Source: Klebsiella pneumoniae
GTDB taxonomy: Bacteria; Pseudomonadota; Gammaproteobacteria; Enterobacterales; Enterobacteriaceae
NCBI RefSeq assembly: GCF_000742135.1
Contig: NZ_KN046818.1
Span: 4,848,295 to 4,912,294 of the forward strand
Direction of reading: 5' to 3'
Length of the DNA stretch: 64,000 nucleotides
Part shown: piece after piece, positions 11,102-20,970 of the stretch
Numbering within the stretch: position 1 is the first letter of the stretch
Layout: the number at the start of each line of letters is the position of its first letter
Position numbers and translations under genes: made by a program
Notes under the pieces: model-generated
Database searches by the model: none
Seen by the model: the letters and a program-made list of their open reading frames with translations, nothing else
Told to the model about the DNA's origin: nothing

Positions 11102-11192
11102 GATTTTCCTCCGTTTACCCGACGTATTGTGCTTCACGGACAGGTGACTGAAAAGGGAGTATGTGAAAGCAATATGGGGGAGTTTTAAAAAC

Positions 11193-11219
11193 AAAAAACC
11201 CCGCCGAAGCGGGGTTTTT
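11193..11219 (-). terminator. Rho-independent terminator after rpmG
   Basis: A CCCCGC/GCGGGG stem with a short loop, flanked by A-runs and T-runs on the two sides, lies 18 bases after the rpmG stop. It should separate most ribosomal-protein transcription from mutM; the sequence could also work in the other direction. Confidence 0.8.
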
Positions 11220-11236
11220 ATACAAGGAGGCTAAAA

Positions 11237-11407
<171 letters not shown>

Positions 11408-11424
11408 TTATTTCCTCTAAGTAC

Positions 11425-11682
<258 letters not shown>

Positions 11683-11806
11683 TTAGCTCGAGCTTCGTAT
11701 GGGGTATTGGCGCCTCGTCAGGCTTTACAGCCTGGTCATCGCAGTTCAATGTGAACTCTCGACTGCCAGGCCCAAATGCCAAACCCGAGATTCTCAAAGG
11801 TGGCGT

Positions 11807-11835
11807 AGTATACGCTGACTCGGCGATGTGCTCAA
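11807..11835 (-). promoter_or_regulatory. Predicted sigma70 promoter of rpmB-rpmG
   Basis: On the minus strand TTGAGC (11835-11830) and TATACT (11812-11807) are separated by exactly 17 bases. This leaves an untranslated leader of about 140 bases before rpmB, which contains a short GCCTGACGAGGC-type inverted repeat. Confidence 0.65.
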
Positions 11836-11877
11836 GTCCCGAACAGACAAAGATCCCGAAGGATCGCCAGTTCGGGG

Positions 11878-12543
11878 CTAAATCCAGCCACGTTCGGCAA
11901 AAGATACATACGCACCGCGGCCGATAACCAGATGATCAAGCACGCGTATCTCCATGAATCTACAACATTTTATCACCCTTTCGGTAATCAGTCTGTCGGC
12001 CTGACTTGGCTCCGGGCTACCGGAGGGATGATTATGCGCAAGGATCACGGCGGCGGCGTTCACTTTGATGGCTTCGCGTACAATTTCTCGCGGATGCACC
12101 TCAACGTGGCTAAGAGTACCAGAAAAAAGACGACTATGTTTCAACACCCGGTTCTGATTATCTAAAAAGATCACCATAAAGATCTCGCGCTCCTCTTCCG
12201 TCAGCTGGCTTTGTAAAAACTCGCGCGTCATCGAGGGGGTGACCAGCGCGGCCTCCTCGACCAGCTGCGAGCTAAAATAGCGTCGCGCCAGCTCGGCAAT
12301 GCCCTTCAGTTGCGCATATTTCGCCAGCCCCAGTCCGTCCACAGCAATCAGTTGCGCTTTATCAGCGGAAAGCAGAGCGTAGAGTGAGCCAAAACGCTGT
12401 AGTAACGCCTGGGCATAGCTGAGCACATCCTGACGACGCGTGCCGACGCGCAGAAAAAGCGCCAGCAGCTCAACATCCGTTAGCGTTTCGATGCCGTATT
12501 GCAGCATCTTCTCCCGTGGCATCAGATTTTCCATTCCGTCCAT
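11878..12543 (-). CDS. radC: RadC family JAB1/MPN-domain protein
   Basis: The 221-residue protein has an N-terminal helix-hairpin-helix-like region and a C-terminal JAB/MPN metalloprotease-like domain. The metal-site residues are all visible: HVEVHPREI (Glu), ILAHNHPSG (His-x-His) and the following Ser and Asp in PSQAD. The true cellular role of RadC remains uncertain despite its name, which came from a strain in which recG was the mutated gene. The ATG at 12543 follows AGGAGGGCGC, a strong ribosome binding site, and gives the E. coli length. The frame continues upstream but without family similarity. It is divergent from coaBC. Confidence 0.93.
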   Translation of the reverse strand: MDGMENLMPREKMLQYGIETLTDVELLALFLRVGTRRQDVLSYAQALLQRFGSLYALLSADKAQLIAVDGLGLAKYAQLKGIAELARRYFSSQLVEEAALVTPSMTREFLQSQLTEEEREIFMVIFLDNQNRVLKHSRLFSGTLSHVEVHPREIVREAIKVNAAAVILAHNHPSGSPEPSQADRLITERVIKCCRFMEIRVLDHLVIGRGAYVSFAERGWI

Positions 12544-12712
12544 GCGCCCTCCTGGGTGAATCAGCCTATCCTGGCACAGCCTGACGGCGCTGCCGACCCG
12601 TCGATTTTCACCCTGCGTAGCCGCTCGCAAAGTGAATGCCCGGCAGAGACACGACGGCGGCAGGATTGTGATAAGATGCGCGGATTCTGGTCTACGGCAA
12701 CAGGAAGACATC

Positions 12713-13930
12713 ATGATGACTCTGGCGGGTAAAAAAATCGTCCTGGGCGTCAGCGGCGGCATCGCGGCGTATAAAACCCCGGAACTGGTGCGCCGGCTGC
12801 GTGAACGCGGCGCGGAAGTGCGTGTCGCGATGACGGAGGCGGCAAAAGCGTTTATCACCCCACTCAGCCTGCAGGCGGTATCCGGCTATCCGGTTTCCGA
12901 CAGCCTGCTCGATCCGGCGGCGGAAGCGGCAATGGGCCATATTGAGCTCGGTAAATGGGCCGACCTGGTGATCCTCGCCCCAGCGACCGCCGATTTAATC
13001 GCTCGCGTGGCGGCCGGCATGGCCAACGATCTGGTGTCGACGATCTGTCTTGCCACCCCATCCCCGGTTGCCGTGGTGCCCGCCATGAACCAGCAGATGT
13101 ATCGCGCGCAGGCCACCCAGCATAATCTGCAGACGCTCGCTACCCGCGGGCTGCTGCTATGGGGACCAGACAGCGGTAGCCAGGCCTGCGGCGACGTCGG
13201 CCCGGGGAGAATGCTCGATCCGTTAACTATCGTAGACATGGCCGCGCAGCATTTCGCCTCCCCTGTCAAAGATTTGCAACATCTCAACCTCATGATTACC
13301 GCGGGCCCGACCCGTGAGCCATTGGATCCGGTGCGTTATATCACCAACCACAGCTCTGGCAAGATGGGCTTCGCGATTGCCGCCGCCGCAGCGCAGCGGG
13401 GCGCGAACGTGACCTTGATCAGCGGGCCGGTATCGCTACCGACCCCGCCGTTTGTGCAGCGCATTGATGTCACTACCGCGCTGGAGATGGAAGCGGCCGT
13501 CCAGGCTGGCGCCCAGCAGCAGCACATTTTTATTGGCTGCGCCGCAGTAGCGGATTACCGCGCCGCCGTCATCGCCGAAGATAAAATAAAAAAACAAGGT
13601 GATGAATTAACAATAAAAATGGTTAAAAACCCGGATATCGTGGCCGGGGTCGCGGCGCTAAAATCACATCGCCCCTACGTCGTTGGGTTTGCCGCCGAAA
13701 CGAATAATGTGGAAGAATATGCGCGGCAAAAACGTGCCCGCAAGAACCTCGACCTGATTTGCGCCAACGATGTTTCCCAGCCTAATCAGGGCTTTAACAG
13801 CGACAGCAACGCACTACACCTTTTCTGGCAGGATGGGGAAAAGCGCTTACCACTTGAGCGCAAGGAACTCCTGGGCCAATTATTACTCGACGAGATCGTG
13901 ACCCGTTATGATGAAAAAAATCGACGTTAA
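12713..13930 (+). CDS. coaBC: Bifunctional phosphopantothenoylcysteine decarboxylase/synthetase CoaBC
   Basis: Makes 4'-phosphopantetheine from 4'-phosphopantothenate, cysteine and CTP. The N-terminal FMN-dependent decarboxylase (about residues 1-190) begins with [20 protein letters not shown] and contains [10 protein letters not shown] with the active-site Cys. The C-terminal synthetase domain has [16 protein letters not shown] and the CTP-site region [12 protein letters not shown]. Two adjacent ATGs (12713 and 12716) follow CAGGAAG; either is possible. The gene overlaps dut by 23 bases. With coaD at 9624, two coenzyme A genes lie in this window. Confidence 0.96.
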   Translation: MMTLAGKKIVLGVSGGIAAYKTPELVRRLRERGAEVRVAMTEAAKAFITPLSLQAVSGYPVSDSLLDPAAEAAMGHIELGKWADLVILAPATADLIARVAAGMANDLVSTICLATPSPVAVVPAMNQQMYRAQATQHNLQTLATRGLLLWGPDSGSQACGDVGPGRMLDPLTIVDMAAQHFASPVKDLQHLNLMITAGPTREPLDPVRYITNHSSGKMGFAIAAAAAQRGANVTLISGPVSLPTPPFVQRIDVTTALEMEAAVQAGAQQQHIFIGCAAVADYRAAVIAEDKIKKQGDELTIKMVKNPDIVAGVAALKSHRPYVVGFAAETNNVEEYARQKRARKNLDLICANDVSQPNQGFNSDSNALHLFWQDGEKRLPLERKELLGQLLLDEIVTRYDEKNRR

Positions 13931-14366
13931 GATTCTGGACCCGCGTGTCGGCCAGCAATTTCCGCTGCCGACCTATGCCACCTCCGGCTCCGCCGGACTT
14001 GACCTGCGAGCCTGTCTCGACGACGCCGTAGAGCTGGCGCCGGGCGCAACCACGCTGTTGCCGACCGGCCTTGCGATTCATATCGCCGATCCCTCTCTGG
14101 CGGCGGTGATCCTGCCGCGCTCCGGCCTGGGTCATAAGCATGGCGTAGTCCTGGGCAACCTGGTGGGCCTTATCGACTCCGATTACCAGGGGCAGCTGAT
14201 GGTGTCCGTCTGGAACCGCGGTCAGCAGAGCTTTATTATCGAGCCGGGCGAACGTATCGCACAGATGGTCTTTGTGCCGGTCGTTCAGGCGGAATTTAAC
14301 CTGGTGGAATCCTTCGATGCCACCGACCGCGGCGAAGGCGGCTTCGGTCACTCAGGGCGTAAATAA
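13908..14366 (+). CDS. dut: Deoxyuridine 5'-triphosphate nucleotidohydrolase (dUTPase)
   Basis: Hydrolyses dUTP to dUMP and pyrophosphate, preventing uracil incorporation into DNA and supplying the thymidylate precursor. The 152-residue trimeric-family protein shows the conserved motifs in order: [34 protein letters not shown] and the C-terminal glycine-rich [11 protein letters not shown] arm that closes over the active site. It starts inside the end of coaBC, as in E. coli, so the two are translationally coupled. Confidence 0.97.
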   Translation: MMKKIDVKILDPRVGQQFPLPTYATSGSAGLDLRACLDDAVELAPGATTLLPTGLAIHIADPSLAAVILPRSGLGHKHGVVLGNLVGLIDSDYQGQLMVSVWNRGQQSFIIEPGERIAQMVFVPVVQAEFNLVESFDATDRGEGGFGHSGRK

Positions 14367-14490
14367 GCCCAGCAACACGGAATCTGCATCCCAACGCGCA
14401 TAACGCAATAACATTACCGCAAGCCCTGGTTTGCGGTCGCGTTGTGGATGTCTGCCTGACAAGTGCTTATTTTCAGGGGTATTTTAAAAC

Positions 14491-15087
14491 ATGGCAGAAA
14501 AGCAAACTGCGAAACGGAATCGTCGCGAAGAAATACTTCAATCTCTGGCGCTGATGCTGGAATCCAGCGATGGTAGTCAGCGTATTACCACCGCGAAACT
14601 GGCGGCTTCCGTCGGCGTCTCTGAAGCCGCGCTGTATCGCCATTTTCCCAGCAAAACCCGCATGTTTGACAGCCTGATCGAGTTCATTGAAGACAGTCTG
14701 ATTACGCGCATCAATTTGATTTTGAAAGATGAAAAGGACACCACCGCGCGCCTGCGCCTGATCGTTCTGTTGATTCTTGGCTTTGGCGAGCGTAATCCTG
14801 GGCTGACGCGTATCCTCACCGGGCACGCGCTGATGTTCGAACAGGACCGGCTTCAGGGTCGCATCAACCAGCTTTTTGAGCGCATCGAAGCGCAGCTACG
14901 CCAGGTGATGCGCGAGAAAAAAATGCGCGAAGGCGAAGGCTACACCCTCGACGAAACCCTGCTGGCCAGCCAGCTGCTGGCTTTCTGCGAGGGCATGCTG
15001 TCGCGCTTTGTGCGCAGCGAGTTCAAATATCGTCCGACGGATGATTTCGACGCCCGCTGGCCGCTGGTCGCCGCACAGCTGCAGTAA
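14491..15087 (+). CDS. slmA: Nucleoid occlusion factor SlmA (TetR fold)
   Basis: DNA-bound inhibitor of FtsZ ring assembly over the nucleoid. The 198-residue length equals that of E. coli SlmA. The N-terminal TetR-type helix-turn-helix is clear at about residues 28-50 ([20 protein letters not shown]). The remaining all-helical part is the FtsZ-binding dimer domain. It follows dut after 124 bases that contain an ACCGCAA/TTGCGGT inverted repeat (14416-14437), which may slow transcription between the two genes. Confidence 0.96.
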   Translation: MAEKQTAKRNRREEILQSLALMLESSDGSQRITTAKLAASVGVSEAALYRHFPSKTRMFDSLIEFIEDSLITRINLILKDEKDTTARLRLIVLLILGFGERNPGLTRILTGHALMFEQDRLQGRINQLFERIEAQLRQVMREKKMREGEGYTLDETLLASQLLAFCEGMLSRFVRSEFKYRPTDDFDARWPLVAAQLQ

Positions 15088-15094
15088 ATCCTCA

Positions 15095-15116
15095 CATGCA
15101 GCCGCCAGGCTGCATG
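15095..15116 (+). terminator. Hairpin after slmA, probable terminator
   Basis: A 9-bp perfect stem (CATGCAGCC/GGCTGCATG) with a GCCA loop lies 7 bases after the slmA stop. The following bases are only moderately T-rich, so termination may be partial. Confidence 0.55.
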
Positions 15117-15262
15117 ATTCTCCTCGCAATCTGCGTGAGTTTGTCGCAAATCCCAGGGCCATTGGTTGAATTGCCCAATGCGCGTTTCCGCTTTCCTTTC
15201 CTACTATCCAGCTTGCTGAACATTTCACCCTCCCCCAACACCACCCGACAAGGAGAGATTTG

Positions 15263-16279
15263 ATGGCGACGTCACGGCGGGATTTACTGAAGATAGGCGG
15301 GTTGGCAACCGCATCGCTACTGGTCAGTCAAAAAAGCTTCGCAGCATGGGCCCCCTCTGAACGCTATCCAGACCCACGCATCGTGGCCGTCGATGATAGC
15401 TTTCGTCGCTATATGCTTGCCAGCGCAAAGGTCGAACGCATCGCCAGCGGCTTCCGCTGGGCGGAAGGCCCGGTCTGGTTCGGCGACATGCGAATGCTGC
15501 TGTGGAGCGACATTCCGAATAACGCCATCATGCGCTGGGATGAAGTCAGCGGAGAAACCAGCGTCTTTCGCTACCCGGCCAATTATAGCAATGGTCACGC
15601 CCGCGACAGACAGGGGCGCTTAATCAGTTGCGAGCACGACACCCGCCGCATTACGCGTACCGAATACGATGGGTCTGTTACCGTACTGGCCGATAGCTAC
15701 CAGGGTCATCGCCTCAATTCTCCAAACGATATCGTTGTGAAGTCAGACGGCACCATCTGGTTTACCGATCCGCCATTTGGCATCAGTGGTTTTTACGAAG
15801 GCCACAAAGCAACATCAGAATTGCCGCAAAACGTCTATTGTCTGGAGCCGGAAAGCCGCAAACTGAGCGTGGTACTGGGCGACGTAAAAGGGCCAAATGG
15901 TTTGTGTTTCTCGCCGGACGAAAAGACCTTATACGTGGTGGAAAGCCGGGCGACACCGAACCGCTTAATTCTGGCGTGGGATGTGGAAGGCAATACGCTG
16001 AAAAATAAACGGGTATATCTCGACTGTGGGAACGGTACCGCCGATGGGATCGCCTGCGACGCAGACGGCAATCTGTGGTGCGGATGGGGAAGCGGAAACG
16101 AAGAACTCGACGGCGTGCGGATCTTCAACCCACAGGGTAAGCATATCGGCACCATTAAACTGCCAGAGCGCTGCGCGAACTTGTGCTTTGGCGGCGAACA
16201 GCGCAATCGTCTGTTTATGGCGTCCAGCACGTCAATCTATTCGCTGTACGTCAATGCGCAGGGCGCTAAGCTGATATAG
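15263..16279 (+). CDS. Tat-exported SMP-30/gluconolactonase-like beta-propeller protein
   Basis: Predicted periplasmic lactonase-type hydrolase of 338 residues; the substrate is unknown. The N-terminus MATSRRDLLKIGG followed by a hydrophobic stretch and a QKSFAAWA cleavage region is a twin-arginine signal. The mature part has SMP-30 family features: FRWAEGPVWF with the metal-ligand Glu, LNSPNDIVVKSDGTIWFTDP with the catalytic Asn/Asp region, and a third ligand Asp in CGNGTADGIACD. Translation could begin at TTG 15260, but ATG 15263 sits properly after AGGAGAG. It lies between slmA and pyrE, a gap without this gene in E. coli K-12, and has its own upstream region of about 145 bases. Confidence 0.8.
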   Translation: MATSRRDLLKIGGLATASLLVSQKSFAAWAPSERYPDPRIVAVDDSFRRYMLASAKVERIASGFRWAEGPVWFGDMRMLLWSDIPNNAIMRWDEVSGETSVFRYPANYSNGHARDRQGRLISCEHDTRRITRTEYDGSVTVLADSYQGHRLNSPNDIVVKSDGTIWFTDPPFGISGFYEGHKATSELPQNVYCLEPESRKLSVVLGDVKGPNGLCFSPDEKTLYVVESRATPNRLILAWDVEGNTLKNKRVYLDCGNGTADGIACDADGNLWCGWGSGNEELDGVRIFNPQGKHIGTIKLPERCANLCFGGEQRNRLFMASSTSIYSLYVNAQGAKLI

Positions 16280-16314
16280 CGGAAATCCGGCAGCCGAGGC
16301 TGCCGGGCGCATCA

Positions 16315-16956
16315 TCAGACGCCGTAGGCTTCACGATAGGCGCGAACTGACGCCAGGTGTTCCGCCATCTCCGGCTTTTCTTCCAGGTAAGCGATCAGCT
16401 CTTTCAGAGTGATGATTGAGATAACCTGGCAGCCGTAATCCCGCTCCACTTCCTGAATGGCGGAGATCTCGCCGCGGCCGCGTTCCTGACGATCCAGGGA
16501 GATCAGAACGCCCGCCAGCTGCGCGCCCTGGGCCTGGATAATCTCCATGGATTCGCGAATCGCCGTACCGGCGGTGATCACGTCATCCACCAGCATTACC
16601 CGGCCCTGCAGCGGGCTACCGACCAGATTGCCGCCTTCGCCATGGGTTTTTGCCTCTTTGCGGTTAAAGCAGTAAGGCAGATCGCGGTCATGATGCTCGG
16701 CTAACGCCACCGCGGTGGTGGTGGCGATTGGGATTCCTTTGTAGGCCGGGCCAAACAGCAGGTCAAACTCAATTCCGGAATCCACCAGCGCCTCGGCATA
16801 AAAACGGCCTAGCAGAGCCAGATCGCGCCCGGTGTTAAACAGGCCGGCGTTGAAGAAATAGGGGCTCTTGCGCCCGGATTTCAGCGTGAATTCGCCAAAC
16901 TTAAGAACCTGCTTGCTAAGCGCAAACTCAATAAACTGGCGCTGATACGGCTTCAT
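16315..16956 (-). CDS. pyrE: Orotate phosphoribosyltransferase
   Basis: Converts orotate and PRPP to orotidine 5'-monophosphate in pyrimidine synthesis. The 213-residue product matches the E. coli length. The PRPP-binding motif [13 protein letters not shown] lies at about residue 120. The frame is open for 37 codons upstream, through the attenuator, but the ATG at 16956 begins the conserved [13 protein letters not shown]. Expression should depend on read-through of the attenuator after rph. Confidence 0.97.
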   Translation of the reverse strand: MKPYQRQFIEFALSKQVLKFGEFTLKSGRKSPYFFNAGLFNTGRDLALLGRFYAEALVDSGIEFDLLFGPAYKGIPIATTTAVALAEHHDRDLPYCFNRKEAKTHGEGGNLVGSPLQGRVMLVDDVITAGTAIRESMEIIQAQGAQLAGVLISLDRQERGRGEISAIQEVERDYGCQVISIITLKELIAYLEEKPEMAEHLASVRAYREAYGV

Positions 16957-17033
16957 GGATTCGCTCCTTTGGTACTTTTCATCATTGTCAGACTGCGCGC
17001 TCCCCTTCGCAGGTGTGATGAAGGATAAAGCGC

Positions 17034-17061
17034 AAAAAAAAGGCGACTTCTCAGTCGCCTT
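17034..17061 (-). terminator. pyrE attenuator (intrinsic terminator in the rph-pyrE spacer)
   Basis: On the minus strand an AGGCGACT/AGTCGCCT stem with a GAGA loop is followed by seven or more T residues and begins 7 bases after the rph stop codon. In E. coli pyrE, coupling of translation of the upstream frame to transcription, set by UTP supply, decides whether this terminator works. All elements for that mechanism are present: an upstream reading frame that ends next to the stem, and a T-rich run. Confidence 0.9.
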
Positions 17062-17066
17062 AATCA

Positions 17067-17783
17067 TTAATTTTCTAACGCCGCCTTCTGCGTCGTGATA
17101 ATGGACTCGATCCCCCCTCGGGCTAACGCCAGGAGAGTGAGGAGTTCTTCATGGGTAAACGGCTCACCTTCCGCAGTGCCCTGCACCTCAATAATACGGC
17201 CATCTTCGGTCATCACCACGTTCATGTCGGTCTCCGCGGCGGAGTCTTCGATGTACTCCAGATCGCAGATGGCTTCGCCATTTACGATACCGACGGAGAC
17301 CGCGGCCACCATCCCTTTCATCGGATTGGTTTTCAGCTTGCCGGCGGCGACCAGCTTATTCAGCGCATCGGCCAGCGCCACGCAGGCACCGGTAATGGAG
17401 GCAGTGCGGGTGCCGCCGTCGGCCTGCAGTACATCGCAGTCGAGAGTAATCGTGAATTCGCCCAGCGCTTTCAGGTCAACCGCTGCGCGCAGCGCACGGG
17501 CAATCAGGCGCTGAATTTCCATCGTCCGGCCGCCCTGCTTGCCTTTTGCCGCTTCACGCGCGTTACGCGTGTGCGTAGAACGCGGCAGCATGCCGTATTC
17601 AGCGGTGATCCAGCCCTGGCCCTGGCCTTTCAGGAAACGCGGAACGCCTTCGTCAATAGAGGCAGTGCACAGCACTTTGGTATCACCGAATTCGACCAGC
17701 ACGGAGCCTTCAGCGTGTTTTGTGTAATTACGGGTCAGGGTGACGGGACGCACCTGATTAGCGCTACGGCCTGCTGGACGCAT
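17067..17783 (-). CDS. rph: Ribonuclease PH, intact
   Basis: Phosphorolytic 3'-5' exoribonuclease that trims tRNA 3' ends. The 238-residue protein begins [20 protein letters not shown] and contains the phosphate-binding region [14 protein letters not shown] and the C-terminal [18 protein letters not shown] typical of RNase PH. It is full length, unlike the frameshifted rph of E. coli K-12 MG1655, so the coupling with the pyrE attenuator should be normal. The frame is open a further 13 codons upstream, but the -10 region lies just beyond, which supports the 17783 start. Confidence 0.96.
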   Translation of the reverse strand: MRPAGRSANQVRPVTLTRNYTKHAEGSVLVEFGDTKVLCTASIDEGVPRFLKGQGQGWITAEYGMLPRSTHTRNAREAAKGKQGGRTMEIQRLIARALRAAVDLKALGEFTITLDCDVLQADGGTRTASITGACVALADALNKLVAAGKLKTNPMKGMVAAVSVGIVNGEAICDLEYIEDSAAETDMNVVMTEDGRIIEVQGTAEGEPFTHEELLTLLALARGGIESIITTQKAALEN

Positions 17784-17820
17784 GATAGAAATCTCCGGCT
17801 TGAAACGAATGTGAGGGCGC

Positions 17821-17826
17821 ATTATA
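17821..17826 (-). promoter_or_regulatory. Predicted -10 element of the rph-pyrE promoter
   Basis: A perfect TATAAT on the minus strand, 37 bases before the rph start codon. No good -35 hexamer was seen at the correct distance. Confidence 0.5.
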
Positions 17827-17879
17827 CGAATTTCATGGCAAAAAGCCTATGCCCACTCCAGCCGGACGCGCCGATAATG

Positions 17880-19019
17880 TCAGTCCAGCGTTTTACGATA
17901 AGATTTCAACCCCACGCCAATGACAATCACCGCCAGGCCTATCAGCGGCAAGAGGTCAGGCAACAATGCCGTTGCTGAATAGCCTTTCAGCATAATGCCC
18001 TTAACCAGGCGGATGAAGTAGGTCAGCGGTAAACAGGAGCCAATGGCTTTCGCCCAGTCAGGCATACTAATAAAGGGGCTAATAAAGCCGGACAGCATAA
18101 TGGAAGGGATAAAGTAAAAAGAGGACATTTGCAGCGCCTGCAGCTGGTTTTGTGCTAAGCCAGAAATACCGATACCAATTGACAGACAAAGAAAGACATA
18201 AATTAACAGCACAAAAAATAGTAGGAAGACGCTACCGTGAAGGGGGATATCGAACAACAAAACGGCGGCAATCAGGATTAACGTCGCCTGAAACAGACCA
18301 ATGATAACAAAAGGCGTTATTTTCCCAATAATGACCTCAAGCCCGGACAACGGAGAGACCAGTAAATTTTCTAACGCCCCGTTTTCTCGCTCGCGGGTAA
18401 TTGACAGGGCGGTCATCAGGATTAACGTTGTACTGAGTATAGACCCCATAATACCGGGAATAGTATTAAACTGGGTTATCCCCTCAGGGTTAAACATGCG
18501 ATGAATGATAAGCTCGAAATCATCCTCTTTTTGCACCACACGCATGTCGCCCGGCAAATCGTGCTGAAACATCGACTTCGCCACCTGCACAAGGGCGCTG
18601 AGCGCATTCCCCGTGGTGATCGGATCGATGGCATCCCCCTGAATTAATAGTTGTGGCTTTTCTCCACGCAGTAACTTGCGCGTAAACCCTTCAGGGATCG
18701 TCACGATAAAAGTGACATCCCCCCGCACAAAGGCTTTCTGCGCCGCCTCTTCTGAATCGACAGGAATCATCGAAAAATACCCGGTATTTTGCGCTTCCGT
18801 CACAAAGATTTGACTCATGCGTTCGGTATCATAATTTAGTAAGGCGGTCGGAAGATTATGCGGATCCATATTGATGGCATAGCCAAGAATGATCAGCTGA
18901 AAAAGAGGTGTCAGGAGCACCATACTGATGCTGACTTTATCACGGCGTAGCTCGTGAATTTCCTTAATAACCACGCCAATCCACCGCGTAACGGAGAAGC
19001 TAAAATTAATTTTTTTCAC
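17880..19019 (-). CDS. ABC-2 type permease of a putative lipid or amphiphile exporter
   Basis: Inner-membrane permease of 379 residues of the YhhJ/YbhR type. One membrane segment near residues 33-50 is followed by a large periplasmic domain (about residues 55-190), then five hydrophobic segments. Before the second membrane segment, SITRERENGALENLLVSPL is the typical ABC-2 coupling region. The start overlaps the end of the ATPase gene by 14 bases, so translation is coupled. It is the last gene of a four-gene minus-strand operon (acyltransferase, HlyD-like protein, ATPase, permease). Codon use and base composition are AT-richer than in rph next to it, which indicates acquisition as a unit. The exported substrate is not shown by the sequence. 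Confidence 0.85.
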   Translation of the reverse strand: MKKINFSFSVTRWIGVVIKEIHELRRDKVSISMVLLTPLFQLIILGYAINMDPHNLPTALLNYDTERMSQIFVTEAQNTGYFSMIPVDSEEAAQKAFVRGDVTFIVTIPEGFTRKLLRGEKPQLLIQGDAIDPITTGNALSALVQVAKSMFQHDLPGDMRVVQKEDDFELIIHRMFNPEGITQFNTIPGIMGSILSTTLILMTALSITRERENGALENLLVSPLSGLEVIIGKITPFVIIGLFQATLILIAAVLLFDIPLHGSVFLLFFVLLIYVFLCLSIGIGISGLAQNQLQALQMSSFYFIPSIMLSGFISPFISMPDWAKAIGSCLPLTYFIRLVKGIMLKGYSATALLPDLLPLIGLAVIVIGVGLKSYRKTLD

Positions 19020-19923
19020 AATTATTTTTCATCAAGTAGGTAAATGCATCTTCCAGATTGGTATCCACCTTACAGAACTCATAACCCTGTTGCGTAAAGG
19101 CAAAAAGCGCGGATTTTAACTTCGCTTCATCTCTGGATGTAATATAAAGCTGATTGCCAAAAATGACCGTTTGCTCAATATCCGGCAAGCGCTGTAGCTG
19201 GCTTTCAAGCAGCGTCAGACCGGCGCCGCTGGTTCGCATGGTAATCAAATTCTGGGAGGCGATAATCGACGCAATAGTGCCATTCGCCAGCAGCCGACCA
19301 TAAGAGAGATAGGCAACCTTATGGCAGCGCTCAGCCTCATCCATATAATGCGTGCTCACCAGTATCGAGATCCCCCGGTCAGAAAGCTGGTGCAGCATTT
19401 GCCAGAACTCTCGCCGCGCCTTGGGATCCACGCCAGCAGTCGGCTCATCCAGAAATAGCAAAACAGGTTCATGCAACATACAGGCGGCGAGGGCCATTCT
19501 TTGCTTCCAGCCCCCAGAAAGCTCCTTAGCCAGCTGGTGCTGTCGGGCAGTGAGGCCTAACTCAGAAAGCGCACGTTCAACCCGATCTCTACGCTGATCG
19601 AGGCTATATAACCGCGCAATAAAAAGTAAGTTTTCCCGAATAGTTAAATTTCCCCACATTGAGAAATACTGGGTCATGTAGCCTATCTTTTTTTTTATTT
19701 TTTCCCGCTTCGTAAAGATATCCATACCCAGACAAGTACCTTCACCGGAATCCGGCGTAATCAAACCACACATCATTCGAATCGATGTCGTTTTTCCGCT
19801 ACCGTTCGGACCGAGAAAACCATAGATCTCGCCTTTTGCTACCTGTAAAGAGAAATCCTTTACGACGTGATGCTCGCCAAAATGTTTATTGAGATTTTTT
19901 ACATCAATACAAAGATTATTCAT
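19006..19923 (-). CDS. ABC transporter ATP-binding protein of the same exporter
   Basis: Cytoplasmic ATPase subunit of 305 residues. Walker A is GPNGSGKTT near residue 37, the signature motif is LSGGWKQR, Walker B is LLFLDEPTAGVD, and the switch histidine is in STHYMDEAERC. The C-terminal 70 residues form a small accessory domain of the DrrA/YbhF type. I chose ATG 19923 (MNNLCIDVKNLNKHFG) over the frame's earlier start; it lies 8 bases inside the end of the HlyD-like gene, again showing coupling. It has a single nucleotide-binding domain, so two copies should join with the permease. Confidence 0.9.
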   Translation of the reverse strand: MNNLCIDVKNLNKHFGEHHVVKDFSLQVAKGEIYGFLGPNGSGKTTSIRMMCGLITPDSGEGTCLGMDIFTKREKIKKKIGYMTQYFSMWGNLTIRENLLFIARLYSLDQRRDRVERALSELGLTARQHQLAKELSGGWKQRMALAACMLHEPVLLFLDEPTAGVDPKARREFWQMLHQLSDRGISILVSTHYMDEAERCHKVAYLSYGRLLANGTIASIIASQNLITMRTSGAGLTLLESQLQRLPDIEQTVIFGNQLYITSRDEAKLKSALFAFTQQGYEFCKVDTNLEDAFTYLMKNNCEKN

Positions 19924-20881
19924 CGCCAATAATCTCCACATCAAACGGTTGGCCGATTTTCATCCGCCCTGCCTGCTGCAGCGCAGGGATAGCCTCCGCC
20001 ATAAAAATGAGCTTCTCACGACGTTTCGTACTATAAATAACTGGAGGCGTAAACTCGGCCTCAGGGCTGATATAGTTAATAACGCCAGCAATGGGCTCAG
20101 CGCAACCATCGCATATAAGTTTTACCTTAGATCCGATTTTAAATTTACCGAGCTTCGCTTCGGGTATAAAGAAGCGTACTTTTATATTCTCAGGAGGTAA
20201 CAGACTGATTATTGGTTTACCAGCAGAAGGGCGCTCCCCGGCACGATAAATAATATCGAAGACTTTAGCATTGACCGGAGAAACAATCGTCGTTTGCTGG
20301 ACATCCCACAGCGCCTTATCCCGTTCGAGTTTTGCCGCGGCCACCATTGAGCGCTGCTTGCTAATCTCATCCTGCCGGGCAGGGAGTTGCCGTGCTTTGA
20401 GTTGATTAATTAACTCTTCAACCTGTGCGCCTTTTTGAGTTAATTCATCCCGGATATCCTCCCATTCCGCAAGCGATATGGCATGATTGGCGTAAAGATT
20501 ACGATATCGCCCAAGCTGCCGCTTTACCTGGGATTCTGCCGATTGTGCTTTTTTAATCTGCGAACGTATAATATCCAGCTCTTCAGGCCGTTCGCCAGAT
20601 TCCAGATTTCGTAATAGAGCGCTCTCTGCTGATAGCTTTTCCTCAGCGCGCAGGAAAATATTTTGCGCATCGAAGGACTCAATCTTCACTAACTCCTGTC
20701 CTGCGGCGACGTTATCTCCTTTACTGATCAAGATCCGTTCTATTTTTTCATTACCAGAATATGAAAGGTATACAAATTCTCCATGTGAATAACCGGATAA
20801 CATGTTATCTGGTTTGTTATCACACCCGGTGTGTATCAGCACCGATATCAATATAATAAATACATTTATTGGCTTTCGCAT
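19916..20881 (-). CDS. HlyD-family periplasmic adaptor with a possible lipoprotein signal
   Basis: Membrane-fusion/adaptor protein of 321 residues that would link an inner-membrane exporter to the periplasm. The N-terminal hydrophobic segment ends in IHTGC-D; if Cys20 is lipidated, the following Asp is the classic signal that keeps a lipoprotein in the inner membrane. However, His at -3 is not a usual lipobox residue. Then come a first half-lipoyl motif (ISKGDNVAAGQELVKIES), a long helical hairpin rich in Glu, Lys and Arg (about residues 75-185), a second half-lipoyl motif (TIVSPVNAKVFDIIYRAGE) and a beta-barrel domain. It resembles YbhG/YhiI of E. coli in architecture. It lies 89 bases after the acyltransferase gene and overlaps the ATPase gene. 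Confidence 0.82.
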   Translation of the reverse strand: MRKPINVFIILISVLIHTGCDNKPDNMLSGYSHGEFVYLSYSGNEKIERILISKGDNVAAGQELVKIESFDAQNIFLRAEEKLSAESALLRNLESGERPEELDIIRSQIKKAQSAESQVKRQLGRYRNLYANHAISLAEWEDIRDELTQKGAQVEELINQLKARQLPARQDEISKQRSMVAAAKLERDKALWDVQQTTIVSPVNAKVFDIIYRAGERPSAGKPIISLLPPENIKVRFFIPEAKLGKFKIGSKVKLICDGCAEPIAGVINYISPEAEFTPPVIYSTKRREKLIFMAEAIPALQQAGRMKIGQPFDVEIIGDE

Positions 20882-20970
20882 TAAAACGCATCCATACGCA
20901 TATCATTTCCCTTATCACTACGGTCTGGATTGAGGCACGCTCGCTCCAGGACCGGACAATCATCGTCAGT

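Noticed and set aside
12544-12858. N-terminal extension of RadC in the open frame
   Set aside because: The added residues overlap the start of coaBC on the other strand and lack RadC similarity; a strong ribosome binding site precedes 12543.
15260-15262. TTG start for the lactonase-like protein
   Set aside because: The adjacent ATG at 15263 has a normal spacing from AGGAGAG and gives a standard Tat signal.
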